Positions 1-7,769 of a stretch of DNA of 64,000 nucleotides are shown here, one piece after another. The notes beneath the pieces were generated by a model that worked only from the letters and a program-made list of their open reading frames with translations, made no database searches and was not told where the DNA came from. Position 1 is the stretch's first letter, and every line of letters starts with the position of its first letter. The stretch is from positions 29,876-93,875 of the forward strand of contig QGHH01000013.1 in the NCBI GenBank assembly GCA_003640645.1, given 5' to 3'. The stretch comes from Fredinandcohnia aciditolerans (GTDB lineage: Bacteria > Bacillota > Bacilli > Bacillales > Bacillaceae_L). A program made the position numbers and the translations under genes.

Positions 1-860
1 GTCGAACAGGATCCGAATCCTTTTCATAGTGTCGATGAAGGGGAAAAATAGCGTCGGACTTAAGCTGAATCCTCTTCATAAAGTCAATGAAGGGGAAAAG
101 AATCGTCGGACTTAAGCGGAATACTCTTCATAGAGTCAATGTAGGGGAAAAGGAGCGTCGAACGGGAGCCGAATCCTCTTCATAATGTCGATGAAGGGGA
201 AAAGGAACAAGAAGCCGAATCCCTTTCAAGGCGTCTATGAAGGACCGAATGAGAGTAGATTGATCGAGTAAAGTTCTTCATAAGGGTTATGAAGTCTCCA
301 ACAAATGAAATTATCTAAGCTAAAGTCCTTCATCGGGTTTATGAAGGACCGAATGAGAGTAGATTGATCGAGTAAAGTCCTTCATCAGGGCTATGAAGTC
401 CCCAACAAATGAAATTATCTAAGCTAAAGTCCTTCATCGGGTTTATGAAGGACCGAATGAGAGTAGATTGATCGAGTAAAGTCCTTCATCAGGGCTATGA
501 AGTCCCCAACAAATGAAATTATCTAAGCTAAAGTCCTTCATCGGGTTTATGAAGGACCGAATGAGAGTAGATTGATCGAGTAAAGTTCTTCATAAGGGTT
601 ATGAAGTCCCCAACAAATGAAATTATTAAGCTAAAGCCCTTCATCGAGGTAATGAAGTCTGAATGAAAGTAGATTGATCGAGTAAAGTTCTTCATAAGGG
701 TTATGAAGTCCCGAACTAATGAAATTATCTAAACTAAAGTCCTTCATCTCAAGTTTATGAAGGTCAACCTGTAAGTAGATTGATAGAGCAAAGTTCTTCA
801 TATGGATCATGAAGTCCAAAACGAGTAGACTACCTAAGAAAGAGTCCTTAGTAAAGAACA
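1..860. repeat. Palindrome array 1 (52-bp and 104-bp repeat units)
   Basis: Tandem units each carry an imperfect palindrome, CTTCAT-N6 to 9-ATGAAG. Bases 1 to about 230 follow a 52-bp period with the tail ATGAAGGGGAAAA. From about 230 the array switches to a 104-bp composite made of two different 52-bp units; the TCCTTCAT core recurs at 326, 430 and 534. Copies decay toward 860. The array starts before the window. Open frames inside it are by-products of the repeat and have no ribosome binding sites. Confidence 0.9.
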
Positions 861-974
861 CCCAACTACTTAAGATTGCTCAATAGAGTTGAATCCTTCG
901 CCGGCCCCAACCCCTACCATATCAACTCCAAACTCCAAATTCTAAATCCCTCAATTTCTCTCAATTACAAAAAT

Positions 975-1012
975 ACAGATAGGAGGATTCAAGTAGAACC
1001 TTTCCTATCTGT
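975..1012 (-). terminator. Terminator of the sugar ABC operon
   Basis: The arms ACAGATAGGA and TCCTATCTGT form a 10-bp stem about 110 bp past the stop of the last permease gene. On the minus strand the stem is followed by ATTTTTGT; on the plus strand it is followed by a short T-rich run, so it may work both ways. Confidence 0.6.
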
Positions 1013-1121
1013 CTTTTATTGTTTGACTCCAAGCCTATTTGCTATTCATATTTCTGGCTGCAGATTGTGGCATGTTTGTTACGATGGCCCCAATCCCAAG
1101 CGTCGGTTCTTACTTCTAACC

Positions 1122-2012
1122 TTATCCTTTGACAGAACCAGCTGCCATTCCTTCAACGATCTTATCACTTAAGAATAAGAAGGCGAGTAGAATTGGCACG
1201 ATACTGATAACAAGTGTTGCACCGATTGCGCCCCAGTCTGTTAAATATTGACCGACGAAGTTATTGATTCCGACGGTTAGTGTCTTCCACTTATCAGAAC
1301 TGATGAATGTATTTACAAACACAAATTCGTTCCAGTTGTAAATCATGTTGATTATGGCGGTTGTTGATAATACAGGAACCGTCATTGGCAGCGTAATTTG
1401 GAAAAAGATTCGATGTACTGAGCATCCGTCCATGACCGCAGCTTCTTCGATTTCGCGAGGAAATGTCTTATAAAACCCAAGTAAAATCATGATAGTTAAT
1501 GGCAAGTTAAATGCCGTATAGGATAATACGATTGATAATGGATTATCAATTAAATTCGCACTGTTGTACATTTTAAACAGCGGAATTAGAGTAGAATGTA
1601 ACGGAATCATGTAGGCGACTAAGAATAATCCAAGAACAGGGCCGCTTAGTTTCCAGCTCATTCGTGTTACTGCGAATGTTACAAAACTAGCAAGAATAAT
1701 CGTTAGGACAACTGATAATACAGTGATCCAAACACTATTAAAGAAGTAGACACCGATATTTCCGGAAGTCCAAGCTTTCGTATAGTTTTCCCATTGCGGG
1801 CTTTGTGGTAAAGAGAAGGGAGACATACCGAAAACTTCTTTATTGGTTTTTAGGGAAAAGAACACCAACCAAACCAATGGATAGATTTGAATAATCGCAA
1901 AAGTACCTAGTAAGAGATATAGAAATCCAAATCCAATTTTGTTCAAGAAGGATTTCCTTGGCTTTTCTGTGGAAAGGTTTGGTGTAACTTGTTGTGTACG
2001 AACCTCACTCAT
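1122..2012 (-). CDS. Carbohydrate ABC transporter permease, MalG type
   Basis: This 296-residue inner-membrane protein is one of the two channel subunits of a binding-protein-dependent sugar importer. After a basic cytoplasmic N-terminus there are about six hydrophobic segments. The EAA loop that docks the ATPase is visible at about residues 188-207, with EEAAVMDGCSVHRIFFQITLP. Length and motif fit the MalG/LacG family. It is the third gene of a binding protein, permease, permease set, 16 bp behind the first permease. No ATPase gene is in the cluster, as is usual for Bacillus sugar importers that share MsmX. The sugar cannot be read from the sequence. Confidence 0.93.
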   Translation of the reverse strand: MSEVRTQQVTPNLSTEKPRKSFLNKIGFGFLYLLLGTFAIIQIYPLVWLVFFSLKTNKEVFGMSPFSLPQSPQWENYTKAWTSGNIGVYFFNSVWITVLSVVLTIILASFVTFAVTRMSWKLSGPVLGLFLVAYMIPLHSTLIPLFKMYNSANLIDNPLSIVLSYTAFNLPLTIMILLGFYKTFPREIEEAAVMDGCSVHRIFFQITLPMTVPVLSTTAIINMIYNWNEFVFVNTFISSDKWKTLTVGINNFVGQYLTDWGAIGATLVISIVPILLAFLFLSDKIVEGMAAGSVKG

Positions 2013-2028
2013 TTTGAATCACTCCCCC

Positions 2029-2907
2029 TTAAAATTGAACATCGTCTTTAGATTTCGTTAATTGTGATGTTAACCATGTCATGACAAGACAGATGACTAA
2101 TAGGCCAAAACCAATGGCACTACCGTAACCGAAGTTGTTTAATTTGAAAGCTTCTTTGTACATATATGAGGCCATCACTTCACTTGCACCGTTTGGACCT
2201 CCTCCGGTCATTACATAGATTAAATCGAAGTATTTCAAAGAACCCACAACTGCTAGCATGATTGTTACCTTGAAAACTCCAGAGATGAGTGGAAGTTTGA
2301 TTTTATAGGCAATTTGAAATGGGCTAGCCCCATCGATTTTTGCTGCTTCGATGACTTCGTCAGGAACGTTTTTCAAAGCTGCATAATAGATCAAAATGTA
2401 AAATCCTGCGTACTGCCAAATAATTGGGATGAAGATTGCATACAGTGCAATCTTTGGGTCTGCTAACCAGATAGGTGTGTTTTCGACTCCAAAGAACTCA
2501 AGCAATTTGTTTGCCATACCGTTTGTTGGGTCAAAAATTTTCATCCATAGTTGGGCAATCGCAACAGAAGATAATAGCATTGGTATTAAATAAATTTTTC
2601 GCAAAAGGTCAGAACCTTTGATTTTGCTAGCTAAAACAAGTGAAATAGCTAAATATAAAAGTAAGCTAGCTGTTGAAAAGATGGCTAGTAAAAATGAGTG
2701 CCAGGTACTTGACCAGAATAATTTATCCTGAATTAAAGTAATGTAGTTATCTAATCCGATAAATGTCATTTCACCTATTCCGTCCCAATCCATGAGACCG
2801 TAGTAACCTGATAAAGCAATTGGAATATAAATAAGGACTAGAATGAGAAGTAAAGCAGGGAGTGTATAAAGGGCGATAACGAACTTATTCGACATCACAG
2901 TTTTCAT
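2029..2907 (-). CDS. Carbohydrate ABC transporter permease, MalF type
   Basis: This 292-residue membrane protein has about six transmembrane helices and pairs with the MalG-type subunit encoded just downstream. The EAA loop reads EVIEAAKIDGASPFQIAYKI, the cytoplasmic contact for the ABC ATPase. The short N-terminus lacks the long periplasmic loop of enteric MalF, as expected for the LacF/UgpA/YesP branch. The start is preceded by a purine-rich AAGGAAGGGG site. A strong hairpin separates it from the upstream binding-protein gene, so it is probably made in smaller amounts than that protein. Confidence 0.93.
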   Translation of the reverse strand: MKTVMSNKFVIALYTLPALLLILVLIYIPIALSGYYGLMDWDGIGEMTFIGLDNYITLIQDKLFWSSTWHSFLLAIFSTASLLLYLAISLVLASKIKGSDLLRKIYLIPMLLSSVAIAQLWMKIFDPTNGMANKLLEFFGVENTPIWLADPKIALYAIFIPIIWQYAGFYILIYYAALKNVPDEVIEAAKIDGASPFQIAYKIKLPLISGVFKVTIMLAVVGSLKYFDLIYVMTGGGPNGASEVMASYMYKEAFKLNNFGYGSAIGFGLLVICLVMTWLTSQLTKSKDDVQF

Positions 2908-2938
2908 AATGGTTTTGCCCCTTCCTTTCTATGAAGAA

Positions 2939-2966
2939 GAGGGCATATTACAAGCAATATGCCCTC
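2939..2966 (-). other. Intercistronic stem-loop between binding protein and permease genes
   Basis: A perfect 11-bp stem, GAGGGCATATT with AATATGCCCTC around a 6-nt loop, lies between the binding-protein stop and the first permease. On the minus strand it lacks a long T run, so it looks like a partial terminator or a 3' stabiliser. Such elements commonly make the binding protein more abundant than the channel. Confidence 0.6.
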
Positions 2967-2982
2967 TCTTTTTAAGCCACAA

Positions 2983-4290
2983 TTATTTTTCGGCAGCAAG
3001 AGCTTCCTCTTGTGTTTTTGTAAATTCTTCTGGAGTTGTTTGTCCGCCAAATAATGCCTGAATTTGATTTAAGTGTACATCAGCCACGCCAGCAGACATT
3101 TGAACATCTGCATAAAGTGTTAAGTTTGAAGCATTTCCTAAATCGTTAAGAATGTCAATGTACATTGGGTGAAGGTCGCCAGCAGATGTATCAACAACTG
3201 TTGCAGGGATTACACCAGCATCAACAACTGAACGCTTGCCCCACTCATCCACAAGGTAAGAAACAAATTCTTTTGCTTCATCTTTTACTTTTGATTGTTC
3301 AGAAACGAATAAACCAACACCAGGACCACCTACGTAGCTATCGATGTCACCTTTGCCACCTTCATAGGTCGGGAATTTAAAGTACCCAATTTTATCTTTG
3401 AATTCTTGATCGACATCAGGTGATGTTGTATAGTTTGGTAATTCCCAAGTTGCCATTAAGTACATAGCTGCTTGTTCATTCATGAAGTATCCTTTTGCTT
3501 CATCATTTGAAAGACCATTAAATCCTTTAACAAATGCATCCATATTTACAAGGTTTTCGATTTCCTCAGCAGCTTTTACAAGTGCTGGATCTTCAAAGCT
3601 ACCTGTACGATTGATTGCATTATTTAAGCTTTCAGGACCTCCGATTCTATCTGCAAGGTACATGTACCACATAGAGCCAGTCCAACGGTCTTTGTTACCT
3701 AAAGTGATTGGGGTAACGCCGTTATCAACAAGTGTCTCAACAACATTTAAGAACTCGTCATATGTTTTTGGAGCTTCTAAATTATAATTTTCAAAGATTT
3801 CCTTATTGTAGTAAACTGGAGTAATGTTTAATTCTAAAGGTAAAGCATATGGTTTTTCTTCAACTGAGAAGGCATCCAATGTGCCAGCTACGAACTTATC
3901 TTTTTCAACAATATCATCTAGTGGAGCGAACATGTTACCATCAACAAAAGGCTTCATGTAACCAGCTGCCCAAGTAATACCTACGTCAGGAAGTTCGTTT
4001 GAAGCTGACAATACTTTTATTTTTTCTTTGTATTGCTCGTTACCTAAAATTTCAGTTTGAATGTCTACATCTGGGTTCTCTTCTTCATAAGCCTTGATAA
4101 TATCATCTACTATTGTAAACTGCGCATTGGAGCTACCTTCTGGCCATAAGTGCATCATTTTTACAACGGTTTTATCACTGCTAGATCCACCGGAATCTTT
4201 AGCAGTTTCATCTGATGAAGAACATCCTCCTAAGATTAATCCACCAGCTAATGCCATCGACATCACAGTAGCAAACGCTTTCTTTTTCAT
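2983..4290 (-). CDS. Extracellular sugar-binding lipoprotein of the ABC importer
   Basis: This 435-residue protein captures a sugar or oligosaccharide outside the membrane and delivers it to the two permeases encoded downstream. The N-terminus is a lipoprotein signal ending in ILGGC, giving lipid anchoring at Cys23, followed by a Ser/Asp-rich linker. The rest has the layout of family 1 solute-binding proteins (MsmE, YesO, XylF-like), with a C-terminal stretch matching the conserved ADVHLNQIQALFGGQ region. AAGGGGG lies about 9 nt before the ATG. It sits directly behind the two-component pair, which probably induces it. The ligand is unknown; the pectinase at 29800 makes a pectin-derived oligosaccharide possible. 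Confidence 0.92.
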   Translation of the reverse strand: MKKKAFATVMSMALAGGLILGGCSSSDETAKDSGGSSSDKTVVKMMHLWPEGSSNAQFTIVDDIIKAYEEENPDVDIQTEILGNEQYKEKIKVLSASNELPDVGITWAAGYMKPFVDGNMFAPLDDIVEKDKFVAGTLDAFSVEEKPYALPLELNITPVYYNKEIFENYNLEAPKTYDEFLNVVETLVDNGVTPITLGNKDRWTGSMWYMYLADRIGGPESLNNAINRTGSFEDPALVKAAEEIENLVNMDAFVKGFNGLSNDEAKGYFMNEQAAMYLMATWELPNYTTSPDVDQEFKDKIGYFKFPTYEGGKGDIDSYVGGPGVGLFVSEQSKVKDEAKEFVSYLVDEWGKRSVVDAGVIPATVVDTSAGDLHPMYIDILNDLGNASNLTLYADVQMSAGVADVHLNQIQALFGGQTTPEEFTKTQEEALAAEK

Positions 4291-4400
4291 TGATCAAAAA
4301 CCCCCTTAATTTGTCTTACCCTCTTTGCCTTACACTTAAAGTCTACCATCATGGGAATTTTCAAAAAAGGGAACGATGATTGGGAAAAATACTACTATTT

Positions 4401-5186
4401 TTAGAAAGCCCTTTCATTTCTTGTTTTTCGATATGTGGTAGGCGTCATACCTTCATACTCTTTAAAAATCTTAATAAAATACTTAGCTGTTTTATAGCCA
4501 ACTTCTTCAGCAATTTCATTGATGGTATGATTGGTTGAAAGGAGAAATTCCTTTGCACGTTGAATTCTGCGTCGTGTTACATACTCACTAAAATTTAATT
4601 TCACTTCCTCTTTAAATAACACGCTAAAGTAACTAGGGTTTAAATGCACATGAGCTGCAACGTCTTTTTGGCTAATATCATCCTTGATGTGACGATCAAT
4701 GTAAGTAATCGCCTCACGAATTGTATCTGTTGTTGTATCAATTTTCGTTGAGGCATCGATGATTTTTTTATCGACAACTTTCTCAATCATTCCTACTCTG
4801 AACTGATTTTCCAAAATCTGAATCGCTTCTTCAACTGCCTCAATTAATTTAGTTTTGCTAATTGGCTTTAAAAGATAGTTCACGACTCCAAGACGAAGCG
4901 CCTCTTGGGCATACTCAAACTCTGAGTAAGCGGATATAACAATTACGACTGGAGACATTCCTTTTTCTTTTATTGTTTTTAATAGCTGAAGTCCTGTCAT
5001 TTCAGGCATACGTATATCGGAAAGTAATATATGAATCTTTTGATTTTCTGCTATTTGTAACACTTCCTCACCGCTTTGCGCAGTGAGGATATGAAATTCA
5101 CCATTATTCCAATTTTCCAACGTCCTTTGCAAGCCCTGCCTAGTTCTTGGTTCATCATCAACAATCACGATATTTTTGAAAAACAT
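4401..5186 (-). CDS. Response regulator, YesN/AraC type
   Basis: This DNA-binding response regulator has about 261 residues. The receiver domain (about 1-120) shows the acidic pair VDDEP, the phosphoacceptor in LLSDIRMPE, and the switch Lys in LLKPISK. The C-terminal 100 residues form an AraC-type double helix-turn-helix (DVAAHVHLNPSYFSVLF and INEIAEEVGYKTAKYF). An ATG at 5201 is in frame, but GGGGGG lies between it and the ATG at 5186, so 5186 is preferred. That start is 1 nt after the kinase stop, so the two are translationally coupled. At about 260 residues it is shorter than B. subtilis YesN because the central linker is short. It most likely activates the adjacent sugar importer. Confidence 0.93.
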   Translation of the reverse strand: MFFKNIVIVDDEPRTRQGLQRTLENWNNGEFHILTAQSGEEVLQIAENQKIHILLSDIRMPEMTGLQLLKTIKEKGMSPVVIVISAYSEFEYAQEALRLGVVNYLLKPISKTKLIEAVEEAIQILENQFRVGMIEKVVDKKIIDASTKIDTTTDTIREAITYIDRHIKDDISQKDVAAHVHLNPSYFSVLFKEEVKLNFSEYVTRRRIQRAKEFLLSTNHTINEIAEEVGYKTAKYFIKIFKEYEGMTPTTYRKTRNERAF

Positions 5187-5187
5187 T

Positions 5188-6912
5188 TTAATTCCCCCCA
5201 TTTATTGGAATTTCAAATGAAATTCGTGTTCCTTTATCTGGCTCACTTTCAATTAAAAGTTCGGGATGCAAATTCTCGTTGTAATAGAGTTTTAATCGTT
5301 TATATACATTTGAAATGGCAATGCCTTTTCCTCTTGTAGAAGCCACACTGCCAGTTTTCATTGATTCAGATATTTGATTGATTCGATCTTGGTCCATTCC
5401 TGGACCATCATCCTGAACGGAAATTCGAATTCTATCAGTTTTAACTGATTCAATGGACACAGTTACAAGACTATTACCAACCTTGTTCCCAGCTCCGTGT
5501 AAGATTGCATTTTCAACAAGTGGTTGAATGATGAGTTTTGGTATTCGAATATGTTCAAATTGCTGTGGAACAGAGACCTTCCATTTCAATCGATCACCAA
5601 AACGCATTTTCATAATTTCCATGTAGTCACTTATATGTTTAATTTCTTCCTTTAAAAATACCCAATCATCATCTGTTTCTTTGGTAATGGTGTATCGAAA
5701 TAAGTCAGACATTGCAATGACGACTTCGGATAACTCATCTTCATTTTTTTCTTCAAGTGACCAATGAAGCGCATCCAAGGTATTGAAGAGAAAATGCGGA
5801 TTGATTTGCGCTTGTAGAGCTTTTAATTCGCTTCTACTTCGTAAAATTTCCTTTTGATAGACCATTCGGATTAGGTGATTTGTTTCCTTTACTAATTGAT
5901 TGTAGGTACTGTTTAGCTCATTGATCTCATTTACAGATGAAACATCTGGATTCAAGGTTAGAGCACCTTGGCCAGCACGCTGCATTGTTTTTGTTAAGTG
6001 GACAATTGGTCTTGTAATGACAGTTGAAAGAAATAAGGAAAAAATCATAAAAATGATTGCACCCGCTACACCAGATAAAATGATGCCTGTCCGAATTCCA
6101 GCTAGCCCTTTTGTAAGTTCACTAATGGGCGTTAAAATAAGGACGGTCCAGCCTGTAAGTTTGGAAGTTTCCTTTGTTACAATATAGTCGCCTTCGTCGA
6201 GTTGAACTGTACCCTTAGGACTTGAAAGAATTTCTGAGAGATCACCATTGTAATTTTGAACAATTGGCTGATCGTTTTCGTCCAAAAGAATGGAGTATTG
6301 GTTGTTTGATACTGGAAATTGAAAATGGTCACGGTTTATGCTTATTAAAAGGTAACCGCCATGTACAAATCTGCGCTCGATTAAACTAATCCTACGTATG
6401 GCTAGGAAATTGTTTTTATCTTGCGGGTCATCTCCTATCCAAACCATTCCACCTTTTGCAAGCCTAGCTTTTTCAATCCATTTTTTCTCTATCCGATTTT
6501 TTAATACGTCCTCATCAAGGGGAATAACACGTTGTTGTTCCCCAGAAAAGATTTGAAATGAAAAGATCCCATCTGTATTCCCCATAATACGGTTCACATG
6601 TCCCATTAATTGTTGACGTTCCTGGAAGGAGATTTCTTTTCCATCAAACATTTTTGTTAGGGCTTTTTGAACGCCCTCGTCCGTAATGACGAGCTTTGAC
6701 GACATATTAATTTGTTCGTATAAAGATTCCATTCTACCGTTTGCCTCAATCGCAACCTGGCGGATTTGTTTTTCTGCATTGCTTTTTAAAAGGGTAGAGA
6801 CCTGTCTTAATGTTAATAGACCTACGATCAAAAGAACGATAATCATGACAAATAAGAAGATAAATAAGATCTGATTTCGTAATGTGTTCCATTTTTTAAA
6901 ATTTTTGATCAT
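5188..6912 (-). CDS. Sensor histidine kinase, YesM type
   Basis: This membrane kinase of about 574 residues senses an extracellular signal and phosphorylates the coupled AraC-type regulator. It has a transmembrane helix near 15-37, an extracellular sensor of about 230 residues resembling dCache/YesM sensors, a second helix, then a HAMP segment. The His_kinase domain has the typical QINPHFLFNTL motif with His373, and the ATPase domain shows N, G1 (VQDDGPGMD) and G2 (GKGIAISNV) boxes. The frame extends upstream to 6996, but GAAAGGCG directly precedes the ATG at 6912 and family members start there. Kinase, regulator, binding protein and permeases occur in the same order as yesMNOPQ of B. subtilis. 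Confidence 0.92.
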   Translation of the reverse strand: MIKNFKKWNTLRNQILFIFLFVMIIVLLIVGLLTLRQVSTLLKSNAEKQIRQVAIEANGRMESLYEQINMSSKLVITDEGVQKALTKMFDGKEISFQERQQLMGHVNRIMGNTDGIFSFQIFSGEQQRVIPLDEDVLKNRIEKKWIEKARLAKGGMVWIGDDPQDKNNFLAIRRISLIERRFVHGGYLLISINRDHFQFPVSNNQYSILLDENDQPIVQNYNGDLSEILSSPKGTVQLDEGDYIVTKETSKLTGWTVLILTPISELTKGLAGIRTGIILSGVAGAIIFMIFSLFLSTVITRPIVHLTKTMQRAGQGALTLNPDVSSVNEINELNSTYNQLVKETNHLIRMVYQKEILRSRSELKALQAQINPHFLFNTLDALHWSLEEKNEDELSEVVIAMSDLFRYTITKETDDDWVFLKEEIKHISDYMEIMKMRFGDRLKWKVSVPQQFEHIRIPKLIIQPLVENAILHGAGNKVGNSLVTVSIESVKTDRIRISVQDDGPGMDQDRINQISESMKTGSVASTRGKGIAISNVYKRLKLYYNENLHPELLIESEPDKGTRISFEIPINGGN

Positions 6913-7165
6913 GGGCTTTCGCCTTTCTATTTTGTCATTAGTTTTATAATCTTGTATATTTGTAATCGCTATCATTGAAAGGGATGTAAAAGTCATAAAA
7001 CACAGGAACTAAGAACTAGTGCCATTTTATCATTTGTTATGGAAATTGAAAATGCTTGTTTATCGGTTAGACTAAGTTATGGTTGATCCTTGCTAGGTAC
7101 TATATAGTTGAATTTAAATAAATATATGAAACAATAAAATTTTTTTTATAATCTATAAAAAATCA
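6913..7165. other. Intergenic region between divergent kinase and riboswitch units
   Basis: This AT-rich stretch of about 250 bp holds no open frame with a ribosome binding site. It must contain the minus-strand promoter of the kinase operon, but no convincing sigma-A boxes stand out. Confidence 0.5.
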
Positions 7166-7194
7166 TTGACTAAATTATCTAAAATGTTTAACAT
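7166..7194 (+). promoter_or_regulatory. Sigma-A promoter of the first SAM riboswitch
   Basis: TTGACT (7166-7171) and TAACAT (7189-7194) are separated by 17 bp. They lie about 27 bp before the first riboswitch helix, a normal leader position. Confidence 0.65.
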
Positions 7195-7220
7195 TACTAC
7201 TAAAGTTAAATAATGCAATT

Positions 7221-7329
7221 CTTCTTATCAAGAGAGGTGGAGGGACTGACCCTACGAAGCCTCGGCAACCAGCATTTGAATGCCCGGTGCCAAGTTCAGA
7301 GGAGTATTTTTTATTCCGGAGATGAGAAG
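7221..7329 (+). ncRNA. SAM-I (S-box) riboswitch 1
   Basis: The conserved S-box order is visible: CTTCTTATC, AGAGAGGTGGAGGGA, GAAGCC, CGGCAACC and GGTGCCAA, closed by GATGAGAAG. The outer helix P1 pairs CTTCTTATC with GATGAGAAG over 9 bp. The 3' P1 strand contains AGAAGG, which can instead pair with CCTTCT in the terminator that follows, the standard antiterminator swap. It should terminate transcription when S-adenosylmethionine is bound. No gene lies between this switch and the second riboswitch promoter. Confidence 0.93.
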
Positions 7330-7367
7330 GTGGACGAATGCAAATATTTTTATTGTAATTTCTTGCG

Positions 7368-7400
7368 CCCCTTCTGGTCTTTTCAGAAGGGGTTTTATTT
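7368..7400 (+). terminator. Riboswitch-controlled terminator 1
   Basis: The 9-bp stem CCCCTTCTG with CAGAAGGGG is followed by TTTTATTTT. Its 5' arm overlaps the sequence that can pair with the released 3' P1 strand of riboswitch 1. Confidence 0.9.
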
Positions 7401-7482
7401 TAGAGTGGATGAAGTAGCACTTTTCAACATTTAGTCGAAATAGAAGAAATCTTGGCAATAGATATATTTTTCCAAAAACATA

Positions 7483-7511
7483 TTGACTGAAAAAATAAAG
7501 TATTCTATAAT
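7483..7511 (+). promoter_or_regulatory. Sigma-A promoter of the second SAM riboswitch
   Basis: TTGACT (7483-7488) and a consensus TATAAT (7506-7511) are separated by 17 bp. The promoter lies after terminator 1, so the sulfhydrylase gene can be transcribed independently of the first unit. Confidence 0.85.
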
Positions 7512-7560
7512 ACTTTATATTAATGAAGGACTAAAGCGTTAATACGTCATTTGAATAAAA

Positions 7561-7672
7561 TTCTTATCCAGAGAGACTGAGGGAACAGGCCCGATGAAGT
7601 CCAGCAACCTTCAAGTGAAAGCTTGAAAAGGTGCTAATTCCTGCAGATGTGTGTACATCTGAAAGATAAGTT
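7561..7672 (+). ncRNA. SAM-I (S-box) riboswitch 2
   Basis: A second S-box shows TTCTTATC, AGAGAGACTGAGGGA, GATGAAGTCC, AGCAACC and AAGGTGCTAATTCC, closed by GATAAG for P1. It differs clearly from the first copy in P3 and P4, so it is not a recent duplicate. It lies directly before the terminator and sulfhydrylase gene and should shut the gene off when S-adenosylmethionine is plentiful. Confidence 0.93.
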
Positions 7673-7674
7673 GA

Positions 7675-7710
7675 GGCCCCCTCTTCTTATTTTGAGGGGG
7701 CTTTTTATTT
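7675..7710 (+). terminator. Riboswitch-controlled terminator 2
   Basis: GCCCCCTC pairs with GAGGGGGC and is followed by TTTTTATTT. It lies between riboswitch 2 and the sulfhydrylase start. Confidence 0.9.
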
Positions 7711-7769
7711 ACATAAAGTAAGAACTTATCTAGCAAACTTGCAGAAAATTGAACTTGGAGGTTTAAACA

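Noticed and set aside
631-1172. Frames of 76 and 98 codons at the left edge
   Set aside because: The first lies in repeat DNA and the second overlaps a terminator and the end of the permease gene on the other strand; neither has a start site.
7213-7458. Frames of 68-73 codons on both strands over the first riboswitch
   Set aside because: They cover a conserved structured RNA and its terminator, with no ribosome site and no protein resemblance.
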